A DNA stretch of 64,000 bases from Sphingobium limneticum (lineage in GTDB: Bacteria > Pseudomonadota > Alphaproteobacteria > Sphingomonadales > Sphingomonadaceae): the NCBI RefSeq assembly GCF_008710155.1, contig NZ_VYPZ01000005.1, forward strand, positions 62,001-126,000, written 5' to 3'. Under the pieces are notes generated by a model. The model saw nothing but the letters and a program-made list of their open reading frames with translations, was not told the origin of the DNA and searched no databases. The position numbers and the translations under genes are program-made. Numbering within the stretch: position 1 is the first letter of the stretch; every line of letters begins with the position of its first letter. Below are positions 1-7,748 of the stretch, one piece after another.

Positions 1-116
1 ATGGCCTGAAAGTCGGCGATTACGCCACCTGCAAGGACTGCGGCCTGCCCTACCGGCAGGGCGCCGACCATGACTGCCCCGGCGATGCATCGGGCGCATG
101 GCCGCATCGGGCCTGA
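1..116 (+). CDS. C-terminal fragment of an unidentified protein
   Basis: An open frame enters from the left edge (codons begin at base 3) and stops at TGA 114-116, giving the last 37 residues of a protein. The fragment contains C-x2-C followed about ten residues later by H-D-C, so it may end in a small zinc-binding knuckle. It lies upstream of a REP-like palindrome and convergent to the next gene. I do not recognise the family, and too little is visible to assign a function. Confidence 0.45.
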   Translation, partial: GLKVGDYATCKDCGLPYRQGADHDCPGDASGAWPHRA

Positions 117-125
117 TTTTTAATC

Positions 126-238
126 CCGTTCGTGCTGAGTAAGGGCTGAGCGAAGTCGAAGTCCTGTATCGAAGCATCCCCACCCCCTCCTTCGATACAC
201 CATTTCGACTTCGCTCAGTGGCTACTCAGGACGAACGG
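126..238. repeat. REP/BIME-like imperfect inverted repeat
   Basis: Both ends of this intergenic element carry complementary arms: CCGTTCGTGCTGAG at the left and its imperfect complement ending CGAACGG at the right. An inner pair contains CTGAGCGAAGTCGAA and its complement. The centre is a short C-rich loop flanked by GTATCGAAG and CTTCGATAC. This is the familiar proteobacterial REP core. It lies between two convergent genes, where such elements usually sit, and could act as a weak bidirectional terminator. A diverged relative is at 26738-26811. Confidence 0.75.
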
Positions 239-246
239 AAAGAGGC

Positions 247-510
247 TCAAACCGGCTCTTCGACCAGCTCCGCTATCTCGAAGACATAGCTTTTCCAGCC
301 GCGCATCTTCGCGCCGTCCCCGGCTGGCCCCTTGAGCTTTTTGGCCTCCGCCAGCGACCGCGTATGGCCCCAGAAAACCTCGGTCTTGCCATTGTCCAGT
401 TGCGCCACGATTCGCCAATAATGGGTCAGCGGGTCCGCCGTCGGCCCGATCCGCTTCACATAGCCGTCCGGCATAGTGGCGGTCAGATAGCGCCTCTTCG
501 CCCGCGCCAT
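247..510 (-). CDS. Hypothetical protein (87 aa)
   Basis: A small basic soluble protein of 87 residues with no signal peptide or membrane segment. The ATG at 510 was chosen because it lies 5 bases after the stop of the YgjP-type gene; an in-frame ATG further upstream would overlap that gene heavily. The sequence holds a HYWRIVAQLDNGKTEVFWGHT stretch split by short basic segments, suggesting a small beta-rich fold. It is the last gene of the leftward SCO1 / YcgN / YgjP run. I do not recognise the family. Confidence 0.6.
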   Translation of the reverse strand: MARAKRRYLTATMPDGYVKRIGPTADPLTHYWRIVAQLDNGKTEVFWGHTRSLAEAKKLKGPAGDGAKMRGWKSYVFEIAELVEEPV

Positions 511-515
511 GCGAG

Positions 516-1271
516 TCAGGCCCGGTAGCGGTGCAGCCCCGCCCCATGCGCGCGCAGCCATTCGCGCGCCGGCCGGGGATCGGCACCATAGATGCGCTTA
601 TGTGCGGCGTGGAAGGCGGGGCTGTGATCCATATGCAGCAGATGGGCCAGTTCATGCGCCACCGTCGCCCGTCGCACCTCCGGCGGGGCCAGGATCAGCC
701 GCCAGCTATAGCGGATCGCGCCCGAAGACGCGCAACTGCCCCAGCGGCTGCGCGTATCGCCCACGCCCACCGACGCGACGATCAGCCCATGGTCCTGCGC
801 CATGGCGTGACTCTCCGTCTCCAGCACCGCGCGCGCCCGCGCCACCAGCCAGCGCTGCACACGCGCGCCTACCGATTCCGCCGCACCGCCCAGCAGCAAC
901 CGATCGCCCTCCAGCCTGCCAGTCTCCAGCCTAATCGTCCGTGTCGCGCCCTCCATCCACTGGACCGTCACCTCGCGCCCCTCCAACGGAAAGGTCGCGC
1001 CATGCTCCAGCAGCGTGATCGCCGGCTGCTTGGCCATCTGCGCGCGCACCCAGCCTTCATGATCCTGCGCCCAGCCGAGCGCCTTCTTCAGGTTGGCCCG
1101 CGCCGGCAACGACAGGCGCAGTGCCCCCCGCGCGCTGTCGATCGTCAGCCTGTACGCCCGTGCCCGTGCCGACCGGCGCACCAGCACCGGCATGGGCACC
1201 CCATCGATCAGGATCGCGGCGTCAGGATCAGACTTCGCGGTCGACAAGATGATTTTCCCAATCGCCGGCAT
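516..1271 (-). CDS. YgjP/SprT-like M48-family metallopeptidase
   Basis: A predicted zinc metalloprotease of the YgjP (DUF45) group. The zinc site is visible as HELAH at about residues 206-210 with a third His near 216, followed by the YGADPRPAREWL tail usual for this family. A conserved GDTRSRWGSC segment precedes it. Length (251 aa) fits the family. The start is uncertain: ATG 1271 overlaps the upstream YcgN gene by 44 bases, while a TTG at 1247, preceded by a GGGA stretch, would overlap by 20. Substrates of this family are not established. It is the third gene of a four-gene leftward unit. Confidence 0.8.
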   Translation of the reverse strand: MPAIGKIILSTAKSDPDAAILIDGVPMPVLVRRSARARAYRLTIDSARGALRLSLPARANLKKALGWAQDHEGWVRAQMAKQPAITLLEHGATFPLEGREVTVQWMEGATRTIRLETGRLEGDRLLLGGAAESVGARVQRWLVARARAVLETESHAMAQDHGLIVASVGVGDTRSRWGSCASSGAIRYSWRLILAPPEVRRATVAHELAHLLHMDHSPAFHAAHKRIYGADPRPAREWLRAHGAGLHRYRA

Positions 1272-1665
1272 CGGCCTCGCCAATCGTCCAGCCGCGTACC
1301 GACTGGCCGGCGCGATGCACCGCCTCCCGATCGCCGCAGACCAGATAATGCCAGTCGGGCAGGGGCAGGCCTTCGCCACGCAGGCGATAGGCACAGGTGC
1401 GCGGCAACCAGGCGATCTGCCGCACCTTGGCCGGGGTCAACCGCACGCAATCGGGCACGAATTTGCGCCGGTCCTTGTAATTGCTGCATTGCCCGCTGTG
1501 CCGATCGAGCAGGCGACAGGCGATATTGGTGGGATAGATGCGCCCCGTATCCTCATCCTGCGCCTTGTGCAGGCAGCATTTGCCGCAGCCGTCGCACAGC
1601 GCTTCCCATTCGGCCTTGTCGAGCTTGTCGAGGGGTTTTTCCCAGAAGTGCGTCACTTGATCCAT
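1228..1665 (-). CDS. YcgN/UPF0260 cysteine-cluster protein
   Basis: A 145-residue member of the YkgJ/UPF0260 family. The N-terminal cysteine cluster CDGCGKCC (residues about 24-31) and later Cys residues in NIACRLLD, GQCSNY and VPDCVRL are the presumed iron-sulfur or zinc ligands. Ends with the family's conserved GWTIGEADAGDWENHLV. The function of the family is unknown. It overlaps the SCO1-like gene upstream by 13 bases and the YgjP gene downstream, which points to translational coupling. Confidence 0.88.
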   Translation of the reverse strand: MDQVTHFWEKPLDKLDKAEWEALCDGCGKCCLHKAQDEDTGRIYPTNIACRLLDRHSGQCSNYKDRRKFVPDCVRLTPAKVRQIAWLPRTCAYRLRGEGLPLPDWHYLVCGDREAVHRAGQSVRGWTIGEADAGDWENHLVDREV

Positions 1666-2309
1666 TTGTCCAGGAAGGCGAGTATCTTGTCGGGCGCGCC
1701 TTCGTCCACTTGTCCCGTCGCGGGATCATCCACCGGCACCAGCGCCACCGGCTTGCCATCCCCATCGAACAGATAGGGCGTGCGACTATGGCTGACCAGA
1801 TAGTCGGTCGTCGCGCCGCCGGCCGTCTCCGGATTGTAGATCACCACGAAATCCTTGGCGACCTTGGCGATCTGCTCCTTCGTGCCGGTGAGGCCGATCA
1901 GGCGCGGGTGGAAGGCGGCGACGTAGGTTTTCAGCACGGCCGGTGTATCGCGCTGCGGATCGACGCTGATCAGCATCGGCTGCACCTTGGCCGCCAGTGC
2001 CGGCTTTGCCTTTTCGAACTTCGCAAAGGCCTGCATGATCCGTTGCAGGTCGACCGGGCAGACGTCCGGGCAATAGGTATAGCCGAAATAGACCAGCCGA
2101 TACTGACCCTTGAAATCGTCCCATTTGGTCGGCTTGCCATCCTGGTTGGTCAGGGTGAAGGGCGCACCTATGCGCGCGCCGGTCAATTCGCCCTGTTCGC
2201 TATCCCCGCTTGATGCATTGCCACCGGCCCCCATATTACAGGCAGCCAGCAGGGCAAGGAAGGGAAGTGCCAGGTAAGGCAGGGCGGCGATTGCGGCGTC
2301 TTTGTTCAT
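1653..2309 (-). CDS. SCO1/SenC family copper chaperone lipoprotein
   Basis: A thioredoxin-fold protein that, in characterised relatives, delivers copper to the CuA site of cytochrome c oxidase or acts as a periplasmic thiol reductase. It has an N-terminal hydrophobic segment ending in the lipobox LLAAC (Cys24), so it should be membrane-anchored. Copper ligands are visible: CPDVC at 80-84 and the distal His in VSHSRTPYLF at about 174. The ATG at 2309 was preferred to one five codons upstream because it gives a standard signal peptide. No oxidase genes are in the window. Confidence 0.9.
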   Translation of the reverse strand: MNKDAAIAALPYLALPFLALLAACNMGAGGNASSGDSEQGELTGARIGAPFTLTNQDGKPTKWDDFKGQYRLVYFGYTYCPDVCPVDLQRIMQAFAKFEKAKPALAAKVQPMLISVDPQRDTPAVLKTYVAAFHPRLIGLTGTKEQIAKVAKDFVVIYNPETAGGATTDYLVSHSRTPYLFDGDGKPVALVPVDDPATGQVDEGAPDKILAFLDKWIK

Positions 2310-2364
2310 GGCATGGCCAGCCATGCCCTGCTAGGACGTGATTTGCAATGCAACGGGGCGTATA

Positions 2365-2976
2365 ATGAAGAGCAAGTTCCTTTCCGCTTTCCTGGGGTTG
2401 ATCTCCATGGCGCTGCTGACGCCCGCTCCGGCGCAGGCCCAGTTTTCGGACAATTATAATTTCCTGAAGGCGGTGAAGGACAAGGATGGGCAGAAGGTCA
2501 CCGACCTCATTCAGAAGCCCGGATCTACCGTCATCAACAGCCGCGACGTGTCCACCGGCGAAAATGCGCTCCACTTCATCGTCGCCCGGCGCGACGCCAC
2601 CTGGCTGACCTTCCTCCTGTCGAAGGGCGCCAATCCCAACCTGACCGACAATGACGGCAACACGCCGCTGATGGACGCGGTGCAGGGCCGGTTCGAGGAA
2701 GGCGTGCGCAGCCTGCTCGCCTACAAGGCGCAGGTCGACAAGGTGAATGGCAGCGGCGAAACCCCGCTGATCCGCGCGGTACAGCTACGCGACATCGGCC
2801 TGGTCCGTGTGCTGGTGGCGCAGGGTGCCAATCCCGACAAGCGCGACACCATCGCCGGCATGTCCGCCCGCGACTATGCGCAGCGCGACGGCCGCACCCC
2901 CGGTTTGATCGAAGCGCTGGACGCCGCCAAGACGACGGCCAAGCCCGCCGGCACGGTGCAGGGTCCGGTATTCTAA
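2365..2976 (+). CDS. Secreted ankyrin-repeat protein
   Basis: A 203-residue protein with an N-terminal signal peptide (cleavage likely after AQA near residue 25), followed by four or five ankyrin repeats with hallmarks such as NALHFIVARRD, GNTPLMDAV and GETPLIRAV. Such proteins mediate protein-protein contact; periplasmic ones are sometimes linked to oxidative-stress protection, but no partner is evident here. The ATG at 2365 follows a GGGG stretch at suitable spacing. It is divergent from the SCO1-like gene. Confidence 0.88.
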   Translation: MKSKFLSAFLGLISMALLTPAPAQAQFSDNYNFLKAVKDKDGQKVTDLIQKPGSTVINSRDVSTGENALHFIVARRDATWLTFLLSKGANPNLTDNDGNTPLMDAVQGRFEEGVRSLLAYKAQVDKVNGSGETPLIRAVQLRDIGLVRVLVAQGANPDKRDTIAGMSARDYAQRDGRTPGLIEALDAAKTTAKPAGTVQGPVF

Positions 2977-2997
2977 AAACAAAGGCGGCGCCTGACG

Positions 2998-3396
2998 TCA
3001 GCGCCGCCCGGCCTTCACCTCTTCCTCGCTCCACCAGCGCAGATGATAGGCGACGCCGCTGCGTCTGATGCAGCTTTCCAGCGCGCTCGCCAGCCGATCG
3101 ACCGTTTCACGCGCATCGACCCGGCCCATCCAGGTCCACAGGCGCGGCCTGGACGGGTGGATGAAGCAGAGATGCCCGTCGTCATGATCCGCCAGTGCGC
3201 CGCAACCAATCCATAGCGCGAAGTCGGGATTGTCCAACGCCACGCACCATCCCCAATCCTCGGCCACGACATTCTTGATGCGATAGCCCTGCGCGGGCAG
3301 ACCGATCATCAGCTGTCGCGCCAGCAATTCGCCGCGCAATGCCGTAGCGGGCGGATCGCGTAACGCCCCGGATCGAAATTCCAGATGGGATCGCAT
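2998..3396 (-). CDS. Hypothetical protein downstream of mmcB
   Basis: A 132-residue soluble protein rich in Trp and Arg, with a WGWCVALDNPDFALWIGCG core and a RWWSEEEVKAGRR tail. I do not recognise its family. AGGGAG lies just upstream of the ATG at 3396. It starts 27 bases after the mmcB stop on the same strand with no terminator between, so it is probably co-transcribed with mmcB from the SOS-boxed promoter. That makes it a candidate damage-response accessory protein, by inference from context only. Confidence 0.75.
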   Translation of the reverse strand: MRSHLEFRSGALRDPPATALRGELLARQLMIGLPAQGYRIKNVVAEDWGWCVALDNPDFALWIGCGALADHDDGHLCFIHPSRPRLWTWMGRVDARETVDRLASALESCIRRSGVAYHLRWWSEEEVKAGRR

Positions 3397-3423
3397 CCCG
3401 CTCCCTACTATGTATCGCTGGCC

Positions 3424-3918
3424 CTACCAGCCGATCTCCGCAGCATGGTCCGGGTCGCTCAGCGCCGTCAACCGCCGTGCGGCGCGCCGGGCGAAGCGCA
3501 GCGTCTCCGCCTTGCGCCGCGCGGCCGCCAGCGGCTCGACCGGGGCAGGACGCACCAGTTCGGCATCATATTGGTCGGCGACGATCAGGCCGGTCCGTGT
3601 CGGCCACAGAGCCTCGCTTTCGAACAGGGTCAGGTCGAATCCCGCCGGCACCGCCCAATAATAGCGATCGCAATAGTCGAAATAGTCGGGCCACTTCATG
3701 TCGCCCAGCAAATCGGCCTTGCTGCACTTGATTTCCACGATGGTCAGCCGCCCGGCGCCATCGATCGCCATGATGTCCGCCCGGCGCCCGTTGGGCAGCG
3801 GCACTTCCAGGATACCGCTCATGTCATGGCGGAAGAAGAGGCGAAGCGTGCCACGCGCCACCGCCAGCGCTGTGCCATCGGTCAGGGGGGAACAGGCGTC
3901 GATCGGGGCGCTACTCAT
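3424..3918 (-). CDS. mmcB: MmcB family DNA repair protein (PD-(D/E)xK type)
   Basis: A 164-residue protein matching the MmcB/DUF1052 family, an SOS-induced factor needed for mitomycin C resistance in Caulobacter. A PD-(D/E)xK nuclease-like core is visible: Asp48 in GRRADIM, then IVEIK with Glu62 and Lys64, followed by DLLGDMKWPDYFDYCD. The reaction is not biochemically settled for the family; interstrand crosslink repair is the known phenotype. A perfect SOS operator sits 12 bases upstream of the start, which strongly supports LexA control. Confidence 0.93.
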   Translation of the reverse strand: MSSAPIDACSPLTDGTALAVARGTLRLFFRHDMSGILEVPLPNGRRADIMAIDGAGRLTIVEIKCSKADLLGDMKWPDYFDYCDRYYWAVPAGFDLTLFESEALWPTRTGLIVADQYDAELVRPAPVEPLAAARRKAETLRFARRAARRLTALSDPDHAAEIGW

Positions 3919-3930
3919 GGGGCTATCTTA

Positions 3931-3945
3931 GAACAAGTAGGGAAC
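3931..3945. promoter_or_regulatory. SOS box (LexA operator) of mmcB
   Basis: GAAC at 3931-3934, seven bases, then GAAC at 3942-3945 is an exact match to the alphaproteobacterial LexA site GAAC-N7-GAAC. It lies 12 bases upstream of the mmcB ATG, in a position to block the promoter or early transcription. It is the only perfect copy noticed near a repair gene in the window. Confidence 0.9.
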
Positions 3946-3950
3946 AAATG

Positions 3951-3982
3951 AAAAGGCCGATTCGGATGAACCGAACCGGCCT
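3951..3982 (-). terminator. Intrinsic terminator of the SleB-type hydrolase gene
   Basis: On the minus strand a 12-bp near-perfect stem (AGGCCGGTTCGG pairing with CCGAATCGGCCT, one mismatch) with a 5-base loop is followed by TTTT. It lies 47-78 bases after the cell wall hydrolase stop and separates that gene from the SOS-controlled mmcB promoter. Confidence 0.8.
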
Positions 3983-4028
3983 GAAAGTTTCGCCAACATG
4001 AATCAGGCGCGTCCTGCGCGCCTGATCC

Positions 4029-4694
4029 TCAACGATAGAAGATATGATTGTCGATCGACGCCAGACGGGCCTTGCCCCAACCCGGCGAAACGCGGCGAGC
4101 GTGGAAGAAGAGCGCGCCCTCCGCGCGGCTGTCCCAGCTATCGTTCGCCGCGATCTGGGCGATGGCGACGGCTTCGCGCCAGCTGCGGCTTTCGGTGCGA
4201 ACGGGCGGAATGCCGCCACCGCGCACGAAGCTGAACTGGCTGGGCTGATACACGACGCCGCACAGGCTGTCGGCGAACCGGCCGGACTTGGCGCGGTTGA
4301 TGATCACGCGCGCAACGGCCAGCTGGCCTTCCAGGCTTTCGCCCTTGGATTCGAAATAGACTGCACCGGCCAGGCACTTCATGTCGCCGTCCAGCTCCTC
4401 AGGTGCGCCTTGGGCGTCGACCAGAGCAGCGAGGCTGGTGGCCTGCGCATCGGTGTCAGTGGAAAATTCGGTAGTGGCCTTCTTGGCCGAATCCAGCGGC
4501 TGCGACACTTCGCGCGGCGTGGAAAAAACGACGGCAGACTGCGTGCCGGTCGAAACTGTAGCAGGGAAAGCCTGCGGAAGAGAAGTAACCGAAGCGACCG
4601 ACTCACCGGCGATCGACATATCGGAAGCCGTGACCGCAGCGGCGGCGGACAGGGCAAAGGCTACCATCAGGGCAGCTTTCAGACGAAAACTCAT
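4029..4694 (-). CDS. SleB-type cell wall hydrolase
   Basis: A 221-residue exported protein. The N-terminal signal peptide (about 1-24) is followed by a low-complexity Ser/Thr/Ala linker to about residue 100, then a Hydrolase_2/SleB domain recognisable by CLAGAVYFESKGESLEGQLA, VARVIINR, FSFVRGGG and FFHARRVSPGW. SleB-family enzymes are lytic transglycosylases on peptidoglycan. It stands alone between two minus-strand genes, with its own upstream region (4695-4867) and its own terminator. Confidence 0.9.
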   Translation of the reverse strand: MSFRLKAALMVAFALSAAAAVTASDMSIAGESVASVTSLPQAFPATVSTGTQSAVVFSTPREVSQPLDSAKKATTEFSTDTDAQATSLAALVDAQGAPEELDGDMKCLAGAVYFESKGESLEGQLAVARVIINRAKSGRFADSLCGVVYQPSQFSFVRGGGIPPVRTESRSWREAVAIAQIAANDSWDSRAEGALFFHARRVSPGWGKARLASIDNHIFYR

Positions 4695-4867
4695 TACGGC
4701 TCAAAATCATGCGGTTCTTGGCCGGAAACGTCGTTTTAACCATATTCTTTGACGTTCGGCCGCCCCCCGTCTGCGTGTTTACCGGCCCCGCCCCCCGTTG
4801 GGCGAACTCGGCAACCTGCGCGTTGGCGTCGGGGGCCTGTGCCGAAACCATGACGATGTGTCAACGA

Positions 4868-5209
4868 TCAGCAGAGTGTTTCCACGGCAAACCGTTCCGC
4901 TTCCGGGATGTCGAGTTCAACGACCCACAGGTCGGGGTCCGACCTGCGCCGCCGCGCCAGATAGGCGTCCAGTGCCTCCGCCCCCTCTTCCAGGGTCGGA
5001 CCACAGCGCATCAACGCATGACCCCCTTCAAAGTTCGAAACCCGCTCGAAAAGACCCGAAAACTGCCCCTTTTCAAGCGTCTGAACCAGAATCACGCCGC
5101 TGATCTCGTCGCCCTTGGCCATGATGGTCGCAAAGCCCCCGGCAGCCCCGACCCGGCGCCGGAGCGCCCCCACCAGCATGGCGCTGGTGAGCCGGGCGTC
5201 AGCGCTCAT
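4868..5209 (-). CDS. DUF1491 family protein
   Basis: A 113-residue protein whose sequence (LTSAMLVGALRRRVGAAGG at the start, GDEISGVILVQ in the middle, DPDLWVVELDIPEAERFA near the end) matches the alphaproteobacterial DUF1491 family, of unknown function. The ATG at 5209 overlaps the stop of the upstream thioesterase gene by 11 bases, which decides the start and implies translational coupling. It is the last gene of the ptsN / thioesterase / DUF1491 unit. Confidence 0.85.
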   Translation of the reverse strand: MSADARLTSAMLVGALRRRVGAAGGFATIMAKGDEISGVILVQTLEKGQFSGLFERVSNFEGGHALMRCGPTLEEGAEALDAYLARRRRSDPDLWVVELDIPEAERFAVETLC

Positions 5210-5696
5210 GGCCGGCCCCATAGCCCGGCAGCGAGGAGAGAGGGAATTGCGATCGCATGAAGGTGCCGGTGCCACGTCCGACCTCCTCGCCATCCGCGTC
5301 GATCAGACTCGCTTCGGCGACATAGACTCGGCGCTTGCCGCTGATCCAGCGACCTTCGGCGCGGATTCGGCCCGGACCGATCGGCCGGGTGAAAAGCAGG
5401 TTGAAGGCGGTGGTCAGCAGGAAGCGATCGCTGACCAGGCTGTTGGCGGCGTAGAAGGCCGCATCGTCCAGCATCTTGAAATAGACGGTGCCATGCACCG
5501 CGCCGGCGGCATGGAACTGGCTTTCATCGACGTCGAAATCGATCACCGACCGGCCCGGTTCGCTGATCGTCAATTCGGATCGGAACAACCGGTTGATCGG
5601 CGCGGAGCGATAGAGATTTTCCAGCGCGCGGAAATGCGCCGCCTCGCCACCGGGCGCATGTGGCCCTGCGTCAGGCCCACAATCAGGCAGCGTCAC
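5199..5696 (-). CDS. PaaI-family (hotdog) thioesterase
   Basis: A 165-residue hotdog-fold protein with the family signature AAGAVHGTVYFKMLDDAAFYAANS, in which HG and the acidic residues of the central helix form the acyl-CoA thioesterase site. C-terminal strands such as RRVYVAEASLIDADGEEVGRG fit PaaI/YiiD-type enzymes. GTG at 5696 was chosen because it overlaps the ptsN stop by 14 bases and has GGAG just upstream. The same frame stays open much further upstream, but there it is the shadow of ptsN. Natural substrate unknown. Confidence 0.85.
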   Translation of the reverse strand: MTLPDCGPDAGPHAPGGEAAHFRALENLYRSAPINRLFRSELTISEPGRSVIDFDVDESQFHAAGAVHGTVYFKMLDDAAFYAANSLVSDRFLLTTAFNLLFTRPIGPGRIRAEGRWISGKRRVYVAEASLIDADGEEVGRGTGTFMRSQFPLSSLPGYGAGHER

Positions 5697-6150
5697 GCGC
5701 TCCGCCGCCCGCCAGCAGCGCATGCAGCGCCTCGGTCGACTGCGCCCCGCGCAGGCGGGCCACCTGGCCCTCGTCGCGCAGGTAACGCGACACGCGCGCC
5801 AGCGTCTTGAGATGCTCGGCGCCGCTGTCGACCGGCGACAGCAAGGCGAACACGACATCGACCGGGGCATCGTCCACCGCGTCGAACGGCACGGCCGGGT
5901 CGAGCAGCACGACCACGCCGCACATCTTGTCCAGACCCGCAATCTTGGCATGGGGAATGGCGACACCGCCGCCGAAACCGGTCGACCCCAGCCGCTCGCG
6001 TTCGAACAGGGCGTCGCCCACCTCGTCCGCATCCAGGTCGTAGGCGCAGGCGGCAAGGGTGGCGATCTTCTGGAAGAGCGCCTTCTTGCCGTTCGCCGAT
6101 AGGCTCGTGGCGAGCGCATCGGCGGAAACGATGTCGTTGAAGTTAACCAT
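5683..6150 (-). CDS. ptsN: PTS IIA-like nitrogen regulatory protein PtsN (EIIA-Ntr)
   Basis: A 155-residue phosphoacceptor of the nitrogen phosphotransferase system, which in other bacteria links nitrogen and carbon status to potassium transport, sigma-54 and stress responses. The phosphorylated His is in GGGVAIPHAK (about residue 67), and the C-terminal LLSPVDSGAEHLKTLARVSRYLRD is typical. ATG 6150 gives the standard N-terminus. In many proteobacteria the gene follows rpoN and hpf; here hpf lies just upstream and rpoN is absent from the window. Confidence 0.92.
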   Translation of the reverse strand: MVNFNDIVSADALATSLSANGKKALFQKIATLAACAYDLDADEVGDALFERERLGSTGFGGGVAIPHAKIAGLDKMCGVVVLLDPAVPFDAVDDAPVDVVFALLSPVDSGAEHLKTLARVSRYLRDEGQVARLRGAQSTEALHALLAGGGARDAA

Positions 6151-6353
6151 GGTCAATCCGAAACGGCCGAGCCGCGCGGGCGAAATTTTCGCGCTTTTCC
6201 TCGGACTATGAAAGCCCGGCCCCATAAGCTGCCTGCACCATCAGGTCAACAGGCGGCCGGGGCCGGGCGAGGGCCGGAAAGGCGGAGCGGCGCGACCCAG
6301 CCGCTACGCCAGACCATAAGCGACAGGGCCGGGCCCCGTCGCCCCGGCCGGCG

Positions 6354-6950
6354 TCAACCGCGCGGTTCGACCCAACCAATGGTCCCGTCATGACGGCGAT
6401 AGACCATATTATAGGCGGCCGTGCCGGCATTGAGGAACAACAGCGCATTGGTGTTGCGCAGGTCCAGCATCATCACCGCGTCCGACACGCTGGCTTCGGG
6501 AATATCGACCCGCGTTTCCGCCACGATCAGCGGCGCATCGGCGGCTTCCTCCTCTTCCTCGCCCTGGCCGGCGAAGATGGTGTAGCCCGCGCCATCGATA
6601 TCATCGAGGCTGTAGCTGCTGGCCCGCTGCGCTTCGGCGGCGACCGCCTGGCTGTGGCGATCCTTCAGCCGGCGCATATAGCGCTTGAGCTGACGCTCGA
6701 TCTTGGCCGCCGCCTGGTCGAAGGCGGGATGCGCCTCCTGCGCCTCTCCGGCACCCTTCAGGATCAGGCCGGTCATCACATGGCACACGATGTCGCAGTG
6801 GAAGGCTCCGTGCGGCGCCTTGCGAAAGGTCACCTGGGCGGAAAGCGTGCGGGAAAAATATTTCTCGGCCATCGCCTCCAGTCGTTCGGCGACATGCTCC
6901 TTGAGCGCCTCGCCCGTTTCGACCTGATGTCCGGAAACACGAATATCCAT
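6354..6950 (-). CDS. hpf: Ribosome hibernation promoting factor (long HPF)
   Basis: A 198-residue protein of the long-HPF type, which drives 100S ribosome dimer formation in stationary phase. The N-terminal RaiA/HPF domain (residues 1-100, starting MDIRVSGHQVETGEALKEHV) binds the 30S subunit; an acidic linker follows; the C-terminal dimerisation domain holds ASVSDAVMMLDLRNTNALLFLNAG and YRRHDGTIGWVEP. ATG 6950 was preferred over an upstream in-frame ATG because it starts directly at the conserved domain. Confidence 0.93.
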   Translation of the reverse strand: MDIRVSGHQVETGEALKEHVAERLEAMAEKYFSRTLSAQVTFRKAPHGAFHCDIVCHVMTGLILKGAGEAQEAHPAFDQAAAKIERQLKRYMRRLKDRHSQAVAAEAQRASSYSLDDIDGAGYTIFAGQGEEEEEAADAPLIVAETRVDIPEASVSDAVMMLDLRNTNALLFLNAGTAAYNMVYRRHDGTIGWVEPRG

Positions 6951-7023
6951 ATGCCTTCTCCTTATTTTTGCCGGATGCTGGAAAGGCGATCCGGTGGGCA
7001 TGGAGGGCATAGGCCAGTACGGT

Positions 7024-7716
7024 CTATGCCTCCTGGTGCCAGAGTGGCTCTTTCAGCGTCGCGACGAACGCTGCATGCCGCTCCAGCTCCGCCGCGCTGG
7101 CCGTGAAGACCCGCGCGGGACGAACAGGGCGAACCATGGCTGACGCCGTCAGTTCCGCCCCGACGATCTGTTTCGCTTCCTCCTGTGCCAGACCCAGGCC
7201 GATCTGACGGCCACCGGTCAATTCGATATAGAGTTGCGCCAGCAATTCCGCGTCGAGCAGCGCGCCATGTTTGACACGATGGCTGCGGTCGATGCCGTAC
7301 CGGGTGCAAAGCGCGTCCAGGCTATGCTTGGCGCCCGGATGCAGCGTGCGCGCGATCGCGACGGTATCGATCATGCGATCCATCGATACGTCGGGCAGGC
7401 CGCACAATTTCAATTCGTGATTGAGGAATCCGAAGTCGAACCGCGCATTATGCGCGACCAGCGGGCTGTCCCCCAGAAATTCCAGCAATTCCGCCGCGCC
7501 CTTGGCAAAGACGGGATATTTGGCCAGAAAATCGGCCGACAGGCCATGCACATTATAGGCGGCGGCCGGCATGTCGCGCTCAGGATGATAATAAGCGTGG
7601 AAGGTCAGGCCGCTGGGCACGCGATTGATGAGTTCGATACAGCCGATCTCGACCAGCCTGTCGCCGGATGCCGGATCAAATCCTGTCGTTTCGGTATCGA
7701 AAATAATCTCGCGCAT
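7024..7716 (-). CDS. dnaQ: DNA polymerase III epsilon subunit (3'-5' exonuclease)
   Basis: The proofreading subunit of the replicative polymerase, 230 aa. The DEDDh exonuclease motifs are visible: Exo I FDTETTGFDP (Asp7, Glu9), Exo II VAHNARFDFGFLNHEL, and Exo III HGALLDAELLAQLY. A C-terminal tail of about 50 residues should bind the alpha subunit. Start ATG 7716 matches the family N-terminus. It is the last gene of the leftward run that begins at ppsR, with a 32-base gap from coaE. Confidence 0.93.
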   Translation of the reverse strand: MREIIFDTETTGFDPASGDRLVEIGCIELINRVPSGLTFHAYYHPERDMPAAAYNVHGLSADFLAKYPVFAKGAAELLEFLGDSPLVAHNARFDFGFLNHELKLCGLPDVSMDRMIDTVAIARTLHPGAKHSLDALCTRYGIDRSHRVKHGALLDAELLAQLYIELTGGRQIGLGLAQEEAKQIVGAELTASAMVRPVRPARVFTASAAELERHAAFVATLKEPLWHQEA

Positions 7717-7748
7717 CGCCCTCTTCAATCGACTCTGTGGGCCAACCC

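Noticed and set aside
4735..4742. TTAACCAT upstream of the SleB-type gene as a CtrA half-site
   Set aside because: No second TTAA at the 7-base spacing, so not enough for a CtrA site.
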